Source: DATARH01 sp963712835 (lineage in GTDB: Bacteria; Pseudomonadota; Alphaproteobacteria; ATCC43930; CGMCC-115725). From it: 64,000 nt of DNA. This document shows, piece by piece, positions 26,789-34,868 of this stretch (positions are counted from its first letter, which is position 1; every line of letters starts with the position of its first letter). The DNA lies in the NCBI GenBank assembly GCA_963712835.1, contig CAVQJJ010000006.1, forward strand, positions 434,001-498,000. Direction: 5' to 3'. Under the pieces are notes generated by a model. That model was not told the origin of the DNA, ran no database searches, and was given only the letters and a program-made list of their open reading frames with translations. A program made the position numbers and the translations under genes.

Positions 26789-28416
26789 TTCGCCGCGATC
26801 TTGTAGAGGGTGAGCGTCATCTGCTTCCCGTTTGAATAATCGGCGCCGCCGACGCTGCCGATCGGCTCCGCCGTCAGCCCGTGCTGCACCAGATTACCCT
26901 GAAAATCCGAGTCCATCGTGCCGGCGACCAGGGCCTCGTCGCCCGCGCTCACCGGCGCGTCGGCCATGCCGGACTTGAAACTGTCGTTGAGCAAGAACAC
27001 GAGGCTCGGCTCATTGTAGCCGATCACCGCGAGCGTTGTGCCGGCGAGCGGCTCGTGCCGCGCGACCAGCGCTGCCGCGCTGCGGCTGAGCCAAAGGCGG
27101 TCGAGGCTCGGGACCACGAAATGCGCGGCGGGAACGGCAAAGACGAGGCTCATGACTGCCAACAACGTGCCTGTCTTCGTCGCATCCGACCGCCGCCACA
27201 GCAGCACGACCGCCAACGCAACCAGCCCGCATGCCGCTGCGATGCCGGGAAACACTGTCTCACCGCCGAAACGATAGGGTAGTTCGACCAGCGCTGCCGC
27301 GAGCAGCAGCGTCACCAGCAGCCAAATCACCACATTGGCGACCGAGACCCAACGCGCCCAGCCCGGGGTCGGTCGCGCATCGATCAGCACGCTCGCGGCA
27401 AGCAGCGCCAGCGCCGGGTAAAGCGGCAGCGCGTAATGCGGCAGCTTGGTCGGCACCAGCTCAAGCATCACCCAGGCCGGCACGAGCCAAGCCATCAGGA
27501 ACCGCGCGGCCGGCTCGGAGCGACGCCGCCAGCCGCCGATTACCGCCGGGGCGATCAGCAGCGATCCGGGCCAGAAGGTAAGAAACGCCAGTCCCAGATA
27601 GTAAAGCGGCGGCGCGCCATGTCCTTCCTGCGCGCCGAGCACCTTGGACAGCAAATCATGTCCGACCGACTGGTCGAGGAATTGGCCCTGGGTCGCGCTT
27701 TCGATGGCCCATAACCAAGGTGCGACTGCGATCACGGCGACGACAATCCCGAGCAGTGGCCGCAAGCCGCGCAGCCAGCTCAAATCACGATCGGCGATTG
27801 TCAGGGTCGCGGCGGTGATGACGGCGAGCCCGGGACCGACCGGGCCTTTGAGATAGATCGCCGCGATCTCGGCGAGCCAGAAGGCGGCGGCAATCCCTGG
27901 CCGAACTATAACGCCAGAACGCGCCCGCGAATACGCAAGCCCCAGTGCGCCTTGTCCGGCGGCGATCGCGCCGAGCAGAGCCGCGTCGGTCTTGGCGAGA
28001 TGCGCCTCGGCGATCGTGCCAAGCGCGACGGCAAGCAGCACGGCGCCGATCAATGCTCGTCGCGGCTCCCCGAATAGCGCGCGGCCAAAGCCGAAGGTGA
28101 ACAACACCGCTAGCGTCGCCCCGACCAGCGACGGGACGCGATAGGGCCAGATCGCGGTCGATTGTGGCGTGCTCAGCGCGTCGACCGCGGCGGCTTGCAG
28201 CCAATAAATCCCCGCCGGCTTGTTGTTGCGCGCTTCGTCCTGAAAGCGGATATGCAGGAAATCGCCACTCTCCAGCATTTGCCGCGTCGCCTGCGCGAAA
28301 CGCGCTTCGTCGCGGTCGGTGACCGGGATCGCCGCCATCCCCGGCAGATAGAGGCAGAGGCACAACAGCCCGAGCAGCGCGTAAGGCCGCCAGCCGGCGA
28401 ACCAGGAATTGTTCAT
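26785..28416 (-). CDS. GT39/ArnT-like membrane glycosyltransferase within the cob operon
   Basis: This 543-residue protein is an integral-membrane GT-C glycosyltransferase. The first periplasmic loop contains 'AAIPVTDRDEARFAQATRQM', the D-E-A/x-R motif of ArnT/PMT-like enzymes whose acidic residues form the active site, and 'GDFLHIRFQDEARNNKPAGIYW' follows, as in undecaprenyl-phosphate sugar transferases. About eleven hydrophobic helices and a periplasmic C-terminal domain complete it. It uses a polyprenyl-phosphate-linked sugar and probably modifies lipid A or a similar acceptor. It overlaps cobI by four bases and starts one base after cobL ends. Confidence 0.88.
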   Translation of the reverse strand: MNNSWFAGWRPYALLGLLCLCLYLPGMAAIPVTDRDEARFAQATRQMLESGDFLHIRFQDEARNNKPAGIYWLQAAAVDALSTPQSTAIWPYRVPSLVGATLAVLFTFGFGRALFGEPRRALIGAVLLAVALGTIAEAHLAKTDAALLGAIAAGQGALGLAYSRARSGVIVRPGIAAAFWLAEIAAIYLKGPVGPGLAVITAATLTIADRDLSWLRGLRPLLGIVVAVIAVAPWLWAIESATQGQFLDQSVGHDLLSKVLGAQEGHGAPPLYYLGLAFLTFWPGSLLIAPAVIGGWRRRSEPAARFLMAWLVPAWVMLELVPTKLPHYALPLYPALALLAASVLIDARPTPGWARWVSVANVVIWLLVTLLLAAALVELPYRFGGETVFPGIAAACGLVALAVVLLWRRSDATKTGTLLAVMSLVFAVPAAHFVVPSLDRLWLSRSAAALVARHEPLAGTTLAVIGYNEPSLVFLLNDSFKSGMADAPVSAGDEALVAGTMDSDFQGNLVQHGLTAEPIGSVGGADYSNGKQMTLTLYKIAAK

Positions 28417-28417
28417 T

Positions 28418-29626
28418 TCAACCGGGCTTGACGCTGGCGAGTTGGGTCACCGGCGCCAGCGCGCGCCAGCCGAGATGCGAACCCAGCTTCTCGGCGCGGC
28501 TGACGGCGAGCCGTGTCAGCGCGCCGCCATGCTGCGCCTGCCAGTCGTAGAGCGCCCGTTCGCCCTCGGTGCTGATGGCGTTGGCGACGAGCCGTCCGCC
28601 AGGCTTTAACGCTCCCCACAAACTCGGCAGCAGCGCCGGGTCGGCAAGCCCGCCGCCGACAAAAATCGCGGCGGGCGGCGCGAGGCCGGACAGCGCGGCT
28701 GGCGCGGCGCCGAGCACGATTTCAAGAAGCGGCACGCCGAGCTGAGCCGCGTTGCGCCCGATCACCGCCGCGCGCGCCGGGTCGCGTTCGATGGCGATCG
28801 CCGATGTCAGCTCGTCGGCGCGCAGCCATTCGATGGCGATCGAACCGCAACCCGCGCCGACATCCCACAAAAGCTCGCCGGGCAGCGGCGCCAGCGCCGC
28901 CAAAGTCGCGGCGCGGATTTCGCGCTTGGTGAGCTGCCCGTCATGCTCGAATGCATCGTCCGGCAGTCCGGCGAGCCGCGACAGGCCGCGCACTCCCGGC
29001 GCGGCGTGGCATTCGAGCGCGATCGTGTTGAGGCCGGCGGCTCCGTGCTCGCCCCATTCCGCCGCCGTGGCGCTGTGCCGGACTTCGGCGGCGCCGCCGA
29101 GATGTTCGAGCACGGTGACCCGGCTCGGCCCCCAGCCGCAATCCGAGAGCAATCGCGCGACCCCGGCCGGGGTCGCGCCGTTCTCCGACAGGATCAGCAG
29201 CCGTCGCCCCTCGGCGAGGTGCAGGCGCAGCGCGTCGAGCGGCCGGCCGTGCACGCTCAAGGTCAGGCAACCCGCCAAGGGCCAGCCGAGCCGGGCGGCG
29301 GCGAGGCTGAACGCGCCGGGATGCGGCAGCACCAGCATTTCCTCGCGCGGAAAATGCCGGCATAGCATCGCGCCGGCGCCGAACCACATCGGATCGCCGC
29401 TCGCCAGCACCACCACGCGCCGGCCGTGCCGCGCTTCGATCGCCGCGATCGAAGCGGCAAAGGGCTGCCGCCATTCGAGGCGCTCCGCCGGCGATTGCGA
29501 CGTCATCGCCAAATGCCGCGCACCGCCCACGATTACTTCCGCCGTCTCTACAATGGCGCACGTCGCCGGCGCGAGGCCGACGAGACCGTCATCGCCGATG
29601 CCGACAATGGTCAGCCACGGCTTCAC
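28418..29626 (-). CDS. cobL: Precorrin-6Y C5,15-methyltransferase (decarboxylating)
   Basis: This 402-residue enzyme is the CbiE-CbiT fusion CobL. The N-terminal CbiE half has 'LTIVGIGDDGLVGL', 'VVVLASGDPMWFGAGAML' and 'PHPGAFSLAAARLGWPL'. The C-terminal CbiT half has the Rossmann SAM loop 'LLWDVGAGCGSIAIEWLRA', 'AIAIERDPARAAVIGRNA' and 'AIFVGGGLADPALLPSLW'. It methylates C5 and C15 and removes the C12 acetate carboxyl. Its start overlaps the cobH stop by four bases. Confidence 0.95.
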   Translation of the reverse strand: MKPWLTIVGIGDDGLVGLAPATCAIVETAEVIVGGARHLAMTSQSPAERLEWRQPFAASIAAIEARHGRRVVVLASGDPMWFGAGAMLCRHFPREEMLVLPHPGAFSLAAARLGWPLAGCLTLSVHGRPLDALRLHLAEGRRLLILSENGATPAGVARLLSDCGWGPSRVTVLEHLGGAAEVRHSATAAEWGEHGAAGLNTIALECHAAPGVRGLSRLAGLPDDAFEHDGQLTKREIRAATLAALAPLPGELLWDVGAGCGSIAIEWLRADELTSAIAIERDPARAAVIGRNAAQLGVPLLEIVLGAAPAALSGLAPPAAIFVGGGLADPALLPSLWGALKPGGRLVANAISTEGERALYDWQAQHGGALTRLAVSRAEKLGSHLGWRALAPVTQLASVKPG

Positions 29627-30255
29627 GGGTCGCCTGCCAGGGCATTGATTGCAGCCGCGGCGAGTGCGCTGCCGCCGCGCCGGCCGCGCAACGCGATGAA
29701 GTCGAGCCCGTCGCCGAACTGGGCAAGCGCCGCCTTGGCGTCGGCCGCGCCGACAAAGCCGACCGGAAAGCCGAGCACCAGCGCCGGCTTGGGCGCACCG
29801 TCAGCGATCATTCCCAGCAGGTGGAACAGCGCGGTCGGTGCGTTGCCGATCGCCACTACCGCGCCGGCGAGATGCGGCCGCCACAGCTCGACCGCCGCCG
29901 CGGAACGAGTGGTTTCCAATCGCCGTGCGAGATCTTCCACCCTTGGGTCGCCGAGGGTGCAGACGATGTCCGATTTTCCCGGCAGCCGACCGCCGATGAT
30001 CCCGACGGCAACCATGCGGCTGTCCACCAGGATCGGCGCGCCGTCGCCGAGCGCTTGCTTCCCGACGGTCATCGCATTCTCCGACCACACAAGGTCCTCG
30101 AGGATCGCCACGTCGCCCACCGCATGCGCCAGCCGCAACGCCAGCTTCCGCATCCCCGGCGTAAACCGCGCGAGATCGGCTTCCGCCTCGATCAGCGCGA
30201 ATGAGCGCTCGTAGATCGCCGCCGGATCGCGAAGGTAGTCGTAACGAGGTCTCAT
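29623..30255 (-). CDS. cobH: Precorrin-8X methylmutase
   Basis: This 210-residue CobH/CbiC protein moves the C11 methyl to C12, giving hydrogenobyrinate or its cobalt form. Marks are 'YLRDPAAIYERSFALI', 'LALRLAHAVGDVAI' (the active-site His), 'GAPILVDSRMVAVGI' and 'VAIGNAPTALFHLL'. The Met at 30255 (MRPRYDYL) overlaps the stop of the upstream 334-residue gene. That overlap region is itself the edge of a palindromic repeat (30256-30330). Confidence 0.94.
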   Translation of the reverse strand: MRPRYDYLRDPAAIYERSFALIEAEADLARFTPGMRKLALRLAHAVGDVAILEDLVWSENAMTVGKQALGDGAPILVDSRMVAVGIIGGRLPGKSDIVCTLGDPRVEDLARRLETTRSAAAVELWRPHLAGAVVAIGNAPTALFHLLGMIADGAPKPALVLGFPVGFVGAADAKAALAQFGDGLDFIALRGRRGGSALAAAAINALAGDP

Positions 30256-31256
30256 TTTCCCTCTCCGCCCCCAACGGACCATGGCGGGGGGAGAGGGTGG
30301 CCGCCGCGCGGGGGCGGTCGGGTGAGGTGGGCTTGCTCAGGCGCTGGTGGAGAAGGAGTACTGCTGCGGCGCACTCGCGGCGCGGTCACCCCCAGCGTCC
30401 ACGCCTCCTCCTCGACAATCTGCCGCGGATCGGCGTCGCCGATATCCGGGCTGAACCAGCCCGCCAGCGTTCCCGCGTGATCGGCCGCCGCAAAAATTCG
30501 CGCCACCGTCCGTACCTGCGCTTTGTCGTTCGGCGGCCCGAGCTTGGCGCAAGCTTTCCACCATGACGGCCAGACCTCGGCGAAAACGATGCGCGCGCCG
30601 TCGGGCAGGCCGAGACCCGTCTCGAACGGCCAGATGCGTGCGTGCGCCGCCCAGCGCTCGTCGTCGCGCAGCGCGCGCACCACCGGCAGCCCGGTCAGCA
30701 CCTGGCCGCCGACCGACCCGGCGCCGATCAGCTTCCAGCACGGCTGCGCGCCGACCATCCACGTATCAATCAGCCGCTTTTCCAGGAGCCCGTCCTCGAC
30801 ATGGCGCTTGTGGTGCTTGGCGCCGAGGAAGTCGCTTTCCATGCGCACCGGGCGTCCCCAGAACGGGAATACGCTGTTGGAGATGCGCCGGTTGAGCGCT
30901 ACGGCGACCTCGAAGCGGTTGTTGTGGTTGTCGTCGCGGTCGTCGAGCAGCGCCGCGATCTCGTCCCACACCAAGCGCCATGGGGCGCGGCCCGGCGTGC
31001 CGTCGAGGCCCAGCCGTCGCGCGAACCCGGCCGGGTAGCCGAACGGGAAGTCGAACCCGGCGACCACCCGCTCGTCCTTCTCCATCGCTGCTTGCAGCAT
31101 GTCGGCGAGCAGCAACCGCGCCGCGTGCCGGGTCGGCGGGTTGGCGACCGTCTCACCGTCCGGCGCGCGCCGGCAGATCCAGATGCTGTCGCGTCCGATC
31201 TTCGGCGTCTTCGCGGCGCTCCAGTCGACGAGGATGTACGTGTCGAACAGCTTCAT
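30252..31256 (-). CDS. Conserved protein of unknown function in the cob operon, possible RNase H-like fold
   Basis: I do not recognise a characterised family for this 334-residue soluble protein. Three acidic motifs are spaced like those of the DUF429/RNase H-like predicted nucleases: 'TYILVDWSAAKTP' near the start, 'VVAGFDFPFGYPAGF' near residue 65, and 'IVFAEVWPSWW' near residue 225. 'MESDFLGAKHHKRHVEDG' lies between. The last 34 or so residues (Pro/Gly-rich, from 'PSPPAPEQAH' on) are encoded by a palindromic repeat and are not native-looking. It overlaps cbiX by one base and cobH by four, so it is made with the B12 enzymes. The nuclease-fold idea is an inference from motif spacing only. 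Confidence 0.7.
   Translation of the reverse strand: MKLFDTYILVDWSAAKTPKIGRDSIWICRRAPDGETVANPPTRHAARLLLADMLQAAMEKDERVVAGFDFPFGYPAGFARRLGLDGTPGRAPWRLVWDEIAALLDDRDDNHNNRFEVAVALNRRISNSVFPFWGRPVRMESDFLGAKHHKRHVEDGLLEKRLIDTWMVGAQPCWKLIGAGSVGGQVLTGLPVVRALRDDERWAAHARIWPFETGLGLPDGARIVFAEVWPSWWKACAKLGPPNDKAQVRTVARIFAAADHAGTLAGWFSPDIGDADPRQIVEEEAWTLGVTAPRVRRSSTPSPPAPEQAHLTRPPPRGGHPLPPPWSVGGGEGK
30256..30330. repeat. Palindromic repeat forming the end of the 334-residue gene
   Basis: The repeat has ccctctccgcccccaac facing ggcggggggagagggtgg and ends in a gtcgggtgaggtgg segment. It is the same family as the elements inside the DNA ligase and cobQ genes. It supplies the Pro/Gly-rich tail of the upstream protein and reaches the cobH start codon. 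Confidence 0.75.
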
Positions 31257-32155
31257 CAGCGATGGTCGTGCCCGTCGTGATGGTCATGGTGGTCGTGTCC
31301 ATCCGCGCCGCGGACGTGGTGGTGGTGCGCCGCCTGCGGCGCGCCCGTGTCGCGCTCGTAGCCGACGATCTGCGCGCGGTATTTGCAGAGTTGGCAGTTC
31401 ATCGCCGGGTTGCCGTGCGCGATTTCCTCGACCCGCTCGACAAAGGCGTCGAGCAGCAGCGGATGATCGCGCAGATAGCCGGCCTTGACGAATTCGATCT
31501 CGGGGTGGCGCGCTGCGGCTTCCTCGGCCGCGGCGTAGATGCGCTTCACCAGAATCCCGGTGAAGAGGAAATAGGGAAACACGACGATGCGGCGGAACCC
31601 CAGCCGCGCGGCGCGGTCGAGCGCGGCGTCGACGCGCGGATGCGCGACCCCGCTGAACGCCACCTCGGCCCAGCCGAAACCCATTCCCTCCCACAGCATC
31701 CGCGCGATCTTGGCAATGTTCGAGTTGGCGTCGGGGTCGTTGGTGCCCCGCCCGACGACGACGAGGACGGTGTCGGAGCGGTCGCCCAATGCGACAGCGG
31801 CGATGCGGTCGGCGGCGGCGTTGATCAGCTTCACATCGATCGCCAGGTCACGCCCGAGCCGCACGTCGACGCCGGGGTGGGCGGCCATAAACGAGTTCAT
31901 CTCCCAGGGCAGGTCGTTCTTCACATGGCTCGCGGCGAACAGCATCCCCGGCACCGCGTGGATGCGCTTGGCGCCGCGTTCCACAAGCGCCGCCAGCCCG
32001 TCGCTTATGTTGGGCCGGGCGAATTCGAGATAGCCGGTGGCGAAATCATAACCCGGAAAGCGCGGCCGCAGCGCCGCCGCCAGCAGTTCGAATTCCTTCA
32101 CTGCTTCCTCGTCGCGGCTGCCGTGCCCGCAGATCAATACCCCGGTCTCGGTCAT
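31256..32155 (-). CDS. cbiX: Sirohydrochlorin cobaltochelatase, long CbiX type with His-rich tail
   Basis: This 299-residue chelatase has two CbiX/CbiK-like halves. 'VLICGHGSRDEEAVKEF' carries the first metal-site His (residue 11), and 'YFLFTGILVKRIYAAAEEA' is the second-half counterpart. 'VPGMLFAASHVKNDLP' is a conserved loop. Near the end is the 'MNCQLCKYR' motif (Cys 254 and 257), the MxCxxC site that holds an Fe-S cluster in the Bacillus megaterium enzyme. The final 23 residues contain about 13 His. It inserts cobalt early, into sirohydrochlorin, and it leads the nine-gene minus-strand unit. It diverges from cobD by 40 bases. Confidence 0.92.
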   Translation of the reverse strand: MTETGVLICGHGSRDEEAVKEFELLAAALRPRFPGYDFATGYLEFARPNISDGLAALVERGAKRIHAVPGMLFAASHVKNDLPWEMNSFMAAHPGVDVRLGRDLAIDVKLINAAADRIAAVALGDRSDTVLVVVGRGTNDPDANSNIAKIARMLWEGMGFGWAEVAFSGVAHPRVDAALDRAARLGFRRIVVFPYFLFTGILVKRIYAAAEEAAARHPEIEFVKAGYLRDHPLLLDAFVERVEEIAHGNPAMNCQLCKYRAQIVGYERDTGAPQAAHHHHVRGADGHDHHDHHDGHDHR

Positions 32156-32195
32156 ATCTCTCTCGTCTCCCCTCGATCCGCTATGGTGCCGGGCG

Positions 32196-33191
32196 ATGAC
32201 GTTGCCCGGCCTCCACGACCCGCTGTTGCTGCTCTACGCCGGCCTCATCGTCGATGCGCTGTTCGGCGACATGAAACCGCTGTTCCGCGCCGTGCCGCAC
32301 CCGATCGTCTTGGCCGGCCGCGCGATATCGTGGTTCGAACGGCGCCTCAACCGGGTGCAGCGCAGCGCCGGCGCTCGTCGCTTCCGTGGCGTGCTGACGG
32401 TCATCGTGTTGATCGGCGCGTCGGCCGGGATCGGCTGGGCGATACAGGCGCTGTGCCGCCCGACTGCGCTGGGCGCCGCGGTGGAGGCGTTTATCGTCGC
32501 GGTGCTGGTGGCGCAGCGCAGCCTTTTCGAGCATGTCGCCGCGGTGGCGTCCGGGCTGCTGCATCAGGGGCTGGCGGGCGGCCGCGCGGCGGTCGCGCAT
32601 ATCGTTGGGCGCGACCCCTACCAACTCGACGGACCGGGCGTGGCACGCGCGGCGATCGAGAGCCTCGCCGAGAATTTTTCCGACGGCGTCGTGGCGCCCG
32701 CCTTCTGGTATCTGCTGCTCGGGCTGCCGGGCCTCTTGGCCTACAAGATGGCGAACACGCTCGACAGCATGATCGGCCACAAGAGCGAGCGATACCGCGC
32801 GTTCGGCTGGGCGGCGGCACGGCTCGACGACGGGCTGAACCTGATCCCGGCGCCGATTTCCGGCCTGTTGATCGCTGTGGCGGCGCTGTTCGAGCAGCCG
32901 CGCTCGGCATGGCGTTCGGCGTGGATCATGTTGCGCGACGGACGCAAGCACCATTCGCCCAACGCCGGCTGGCCCGAGGCGGCGATGGCCGGCGCGCTCG
33001 GGGTGATGCTGGCCGGGCCGCGGCACTATCACGAGGGCGTCGTCGCCGACCCGTTCCTCGGCGACGGCACGCCGGTCGCGACCGTGACCGACATCAACCG
33101 CGCGCTGCGGCTTTATTTCCGTGCGTGCCTGTTGTTGAGCGGGCTGGTGCTCGGGGCGTGGGCGGCGCGGCATTTCACGCAGCCTTGGTAA
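32196..33191 (+). CDS. cobD: Adenosylcobinamide-phosphate synthase (CobD/CbiB)
   Basis: This 331-residue inner-membrane protein attaches the aminopropanol arm to adenosylcobyric acid. Family marks are 'DALFGDMKPLFRAVPHPI', 'IVGRDPYQLDGPGVARAAIE', 'ESLAENFSDGVVAPAFWYLL' and 'MIGHKSERYRAFGWAAARLDD'. 'NAGWPEAAMAGALGV' closes the conserved region. Several hydrophobic helices agree with a membrane location. It is the only plus-strand gene between cbiX and the cobU-cobQ unit, and its end overlaps convergent cobQ by 17 bases. Confidence 0.95.
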   Translation: MTLPGLHDPLLLLYAGLIVDALFGDMKPLFRAVPHPIVLAGRAISWFERRLNRVQRSAGARRFRGVLTVIVLIGASAGIGWAIQALCRPTALGAAVEAFIVAVLVAQRSLFEHVAAVASGLLHQGLAGGRAAVAHIVGRDPYQLDGPGVARAAIESLAENFSDGVVAPAFWYLLLGLPGLLAYKMANTLDSMIGHKSERYRAFGWAAARLDDGLNLIPAPISGLLIAVAALFEQPRSAWRSAWIMLRDGRKHHSPNAGWPEAAMAGALGVMLAGPRHYHEGVVADPFLGDGTPVATVTDINRALRLYFRACLLLSGLVLGAWAARHFTQPW

Positions 33192-34761
33192 AGCGCGGCG
33201 GCCGCGCGGCGGCCAAGATCGCATCGAGATCGATATGCGCCGCGAGGTGTTGGGCAAGAGCGTCGAGGGTATTCTCGACAGTGGCTTCATAGGCAAAATC
33301 GCTCGCCACGCCTCCCAGCCCGACCAGAAATGCACGGCGGAAATCGTCGCTGGCGAACAGGCCGTGCAGATAGCATCCGGCGACGCGGCGGTCTCCGCTG
33401 ACCGCGCCGTCCGGGCGGTCGCCCAGCCGCAGCATCGGCCGCTCTAATTCGGCGCCCGACGTCGCCCCCAAATGCATCTCATAGCCGCTGACCAGCGCGC
33501 CGCTGGCGATGTCCACGCCGCCGATGAGACCAAGCCGCTTGCGCTCGCCGAGTACGCTATCGATGTCGAGCAGTCCCAGCCCCTCGGCTTCACCAGGCGG
33601 CCCTTCGTGCCCCTCGGGGTCGGCGATGCCGCGCCCCAGCATCTGGTATCCGCCGCAAATCCCCAATATCCGCCCGCCGCGCCTGTGGTGCGCCAGGATG
33701 TCGATGTCCCACCCCTCGCGGCGCAACGCGGCGAGATCGGCAAGCGTCGCCTTCGACCCTGACAGGATGACGAGCGCCGCGTCGCCCGGCAGCGGCTGCC
33801 CGGCGCGCACGAACACCAACTCGACCCCTGGCTCGGCGCGCAGCGGGTCGAGATCGTCGAAATTGGCGATATGCGGCAGAAGCGGGACGACGATCTTGAT
33901 GCGCTGCGGACCCTTACCCGTCTCCCGGCCGCGCCCGGAGCCACTCTCTCCCGCAAGCGGGAGAGGGGCTTGATTTTCCCCTCGCCCGCTTGCGGGAGAG
34001 GGTGCCCGACGCGAAGCGGAGGGCGGGTGAGGGGCAGCCAGCGCCATGGAATCTTCCGCTGGCAACAGATGCGCCCCGGCAAACCACGGTACGACGCCAA
34101 AACACGGCCATCCCGTGCGCTCGCCGATCGCCGCGATCCCGCTGTCGAACAGGCGCCCATCGCCGCGGAACTTGTTGATGATGTAGCCGACGAGCCGCGC
34201 CCGCTCGCCCGGCGACAGCAGCGCATGTGTCCCGACCAGTTGGGCGATCACCCCGCCGCGGTCGATATCGCCGACCAGCGCCACCGGCACGTCGGCTGCC
34301 TCCGCGAAACCCATATTGGCGACGTCGCCGGCGCGCAGATTGATCTCGGCCGGGCTGCCGGCGCCCTCGACCAGCACCAGATCGGCGCCAGCCGCGATCC
34401 GCTCGAATGCGCCCAGCACAGCCGGCAGCAGCGACGGCGCGAGCGCACGGTATTCCCGCGCCGACACCGCGCGCAGCACCTTGCCGCGGACCACGACCTG
34501 CGCGGTATGCCCGGCCTGCGGCTTTAGCAGCACGGGGTTCATATCGTTGGCCGGCGCGATCCCGCAGGCGCGCGCCTGTAGCGCCTGGGCGCGGCCGATC
34601 TCGCCGCCTTCCGCGGTCGCCGCCGCGTTGTTCGACATGTTCTGCGGCTTGAACGGCCGCACCGTGAGCCCGCGCCGGATGAACGCGCGGCACAGCCCGG
34701 CGACGATCAGCGACTTGCCGACATCCGACCCGGTGCCCTGGATCATCAGGACGCGGGTCAT
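33175..34761 (-). CDS. cobQ: Cobyric acid synthase with repeat-derived insert
   Basis: This 528-residue enzyme amidates side chains b, d, e and g of adenosylcobyrinate a,c-diamide. The N-terminal domain has 'IQGTGSDVGKSLIVAGLCRA' and 'KPQNMSNNAAATAEGGEIG'. The C-terminal glutamine amidotransferase has 'VILSGSKATLADLAALR', nucleophile Cys in 'ILGICGGYQMLGRGI', and 'GCYLHGLFA' with the catalytic His. Between the domains, about 40 residues rich in Gly, Arg, Ser and Pro are encoded by a palindromic repeat (33911-34035) and are foreign to the family. It is the last gene of the riboswitch-led unit, set off from cobO by another repeat. Confidence 0.94.
   Translation of the reverse strand: MTRVLMIQGTGSDVGKSLIVAGLCRAFIRRGLTVRPFKPQNMSNNAAATAEGGEIGRAQALQARACGIAPANDMNPVLLKPQAGHTAQVVVRGKVLRAVSAREYRALAPSLLPAVLGAFERIAAGADLVLVEGAGSPAEINLRAGDVANMGFAEAADVPVALVGDIDRGGVIAQLVGTHALLSPGERARLVGYIINKFRGDGRLFDSGIAAIGERTGWPCFGVVPWFAGAHLLPAEDSMALAAPHPPSASRRAPSPASGRGENQAPLPLAGESGSGRGRETGKGPQRIKIVVPLLPHIANFDDLDPLRAEPGVELVFVRAGQPLPGDAALVILSGSKATLADLAALRREGWDIDILAHHRRGGRILGICGGYQMLGRGIADPEGHEGPPGEAEGLGLLDIDSVLGERKRLGLIGGVDIASGALVSGYEMHLGATSGAELERPMLRLGDRPDGAVSGDRRVAGCYLHGLFASDDFRRAFLVGLGGVASDFAYEATVENTLDALAQHLAAHIDLDAILAAARPPRFTKAA
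33911..34035. repeat. Palindromic repeat inserted in frame in cobQ
   Basis: The element has ends ccttacccg and gggcgggtgagggg and two inner hairpins, ctctcccgcaagcgggagag and cctcgcccgcttgcgggag. It is the same family as the element in the DNA ligase gene. The length keeps the cobQ frame open and places the insert in the linker before the glutaminase domain. Confidence 0.8.
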
Positions 34762-34771
34762 GGAAGTGCCT

Positions 34772-34862
34772 CGTCATTGCGAGGAGCGCGCCGCGCGACG
34801 CGGCAATCTCCTGCCGGGTGCGCTCTTGGCGGGAGGTTGTTTCGCTGAGCTCGCGATGACGC
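34772..34862. repeat. Palindromic intergenic repeat between cobO and cobQ
   Basis: The segment starts gtcattgcgaggagcgcg and ends gagctcgcgatgacg, the same family as 14584-14672. It fills nearly all of the 107-base gap between cobO and cobQ and can form a hairpin in the transcript. Confidence 0.75.
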
Positions 34863-34868
34863 CGTCAT

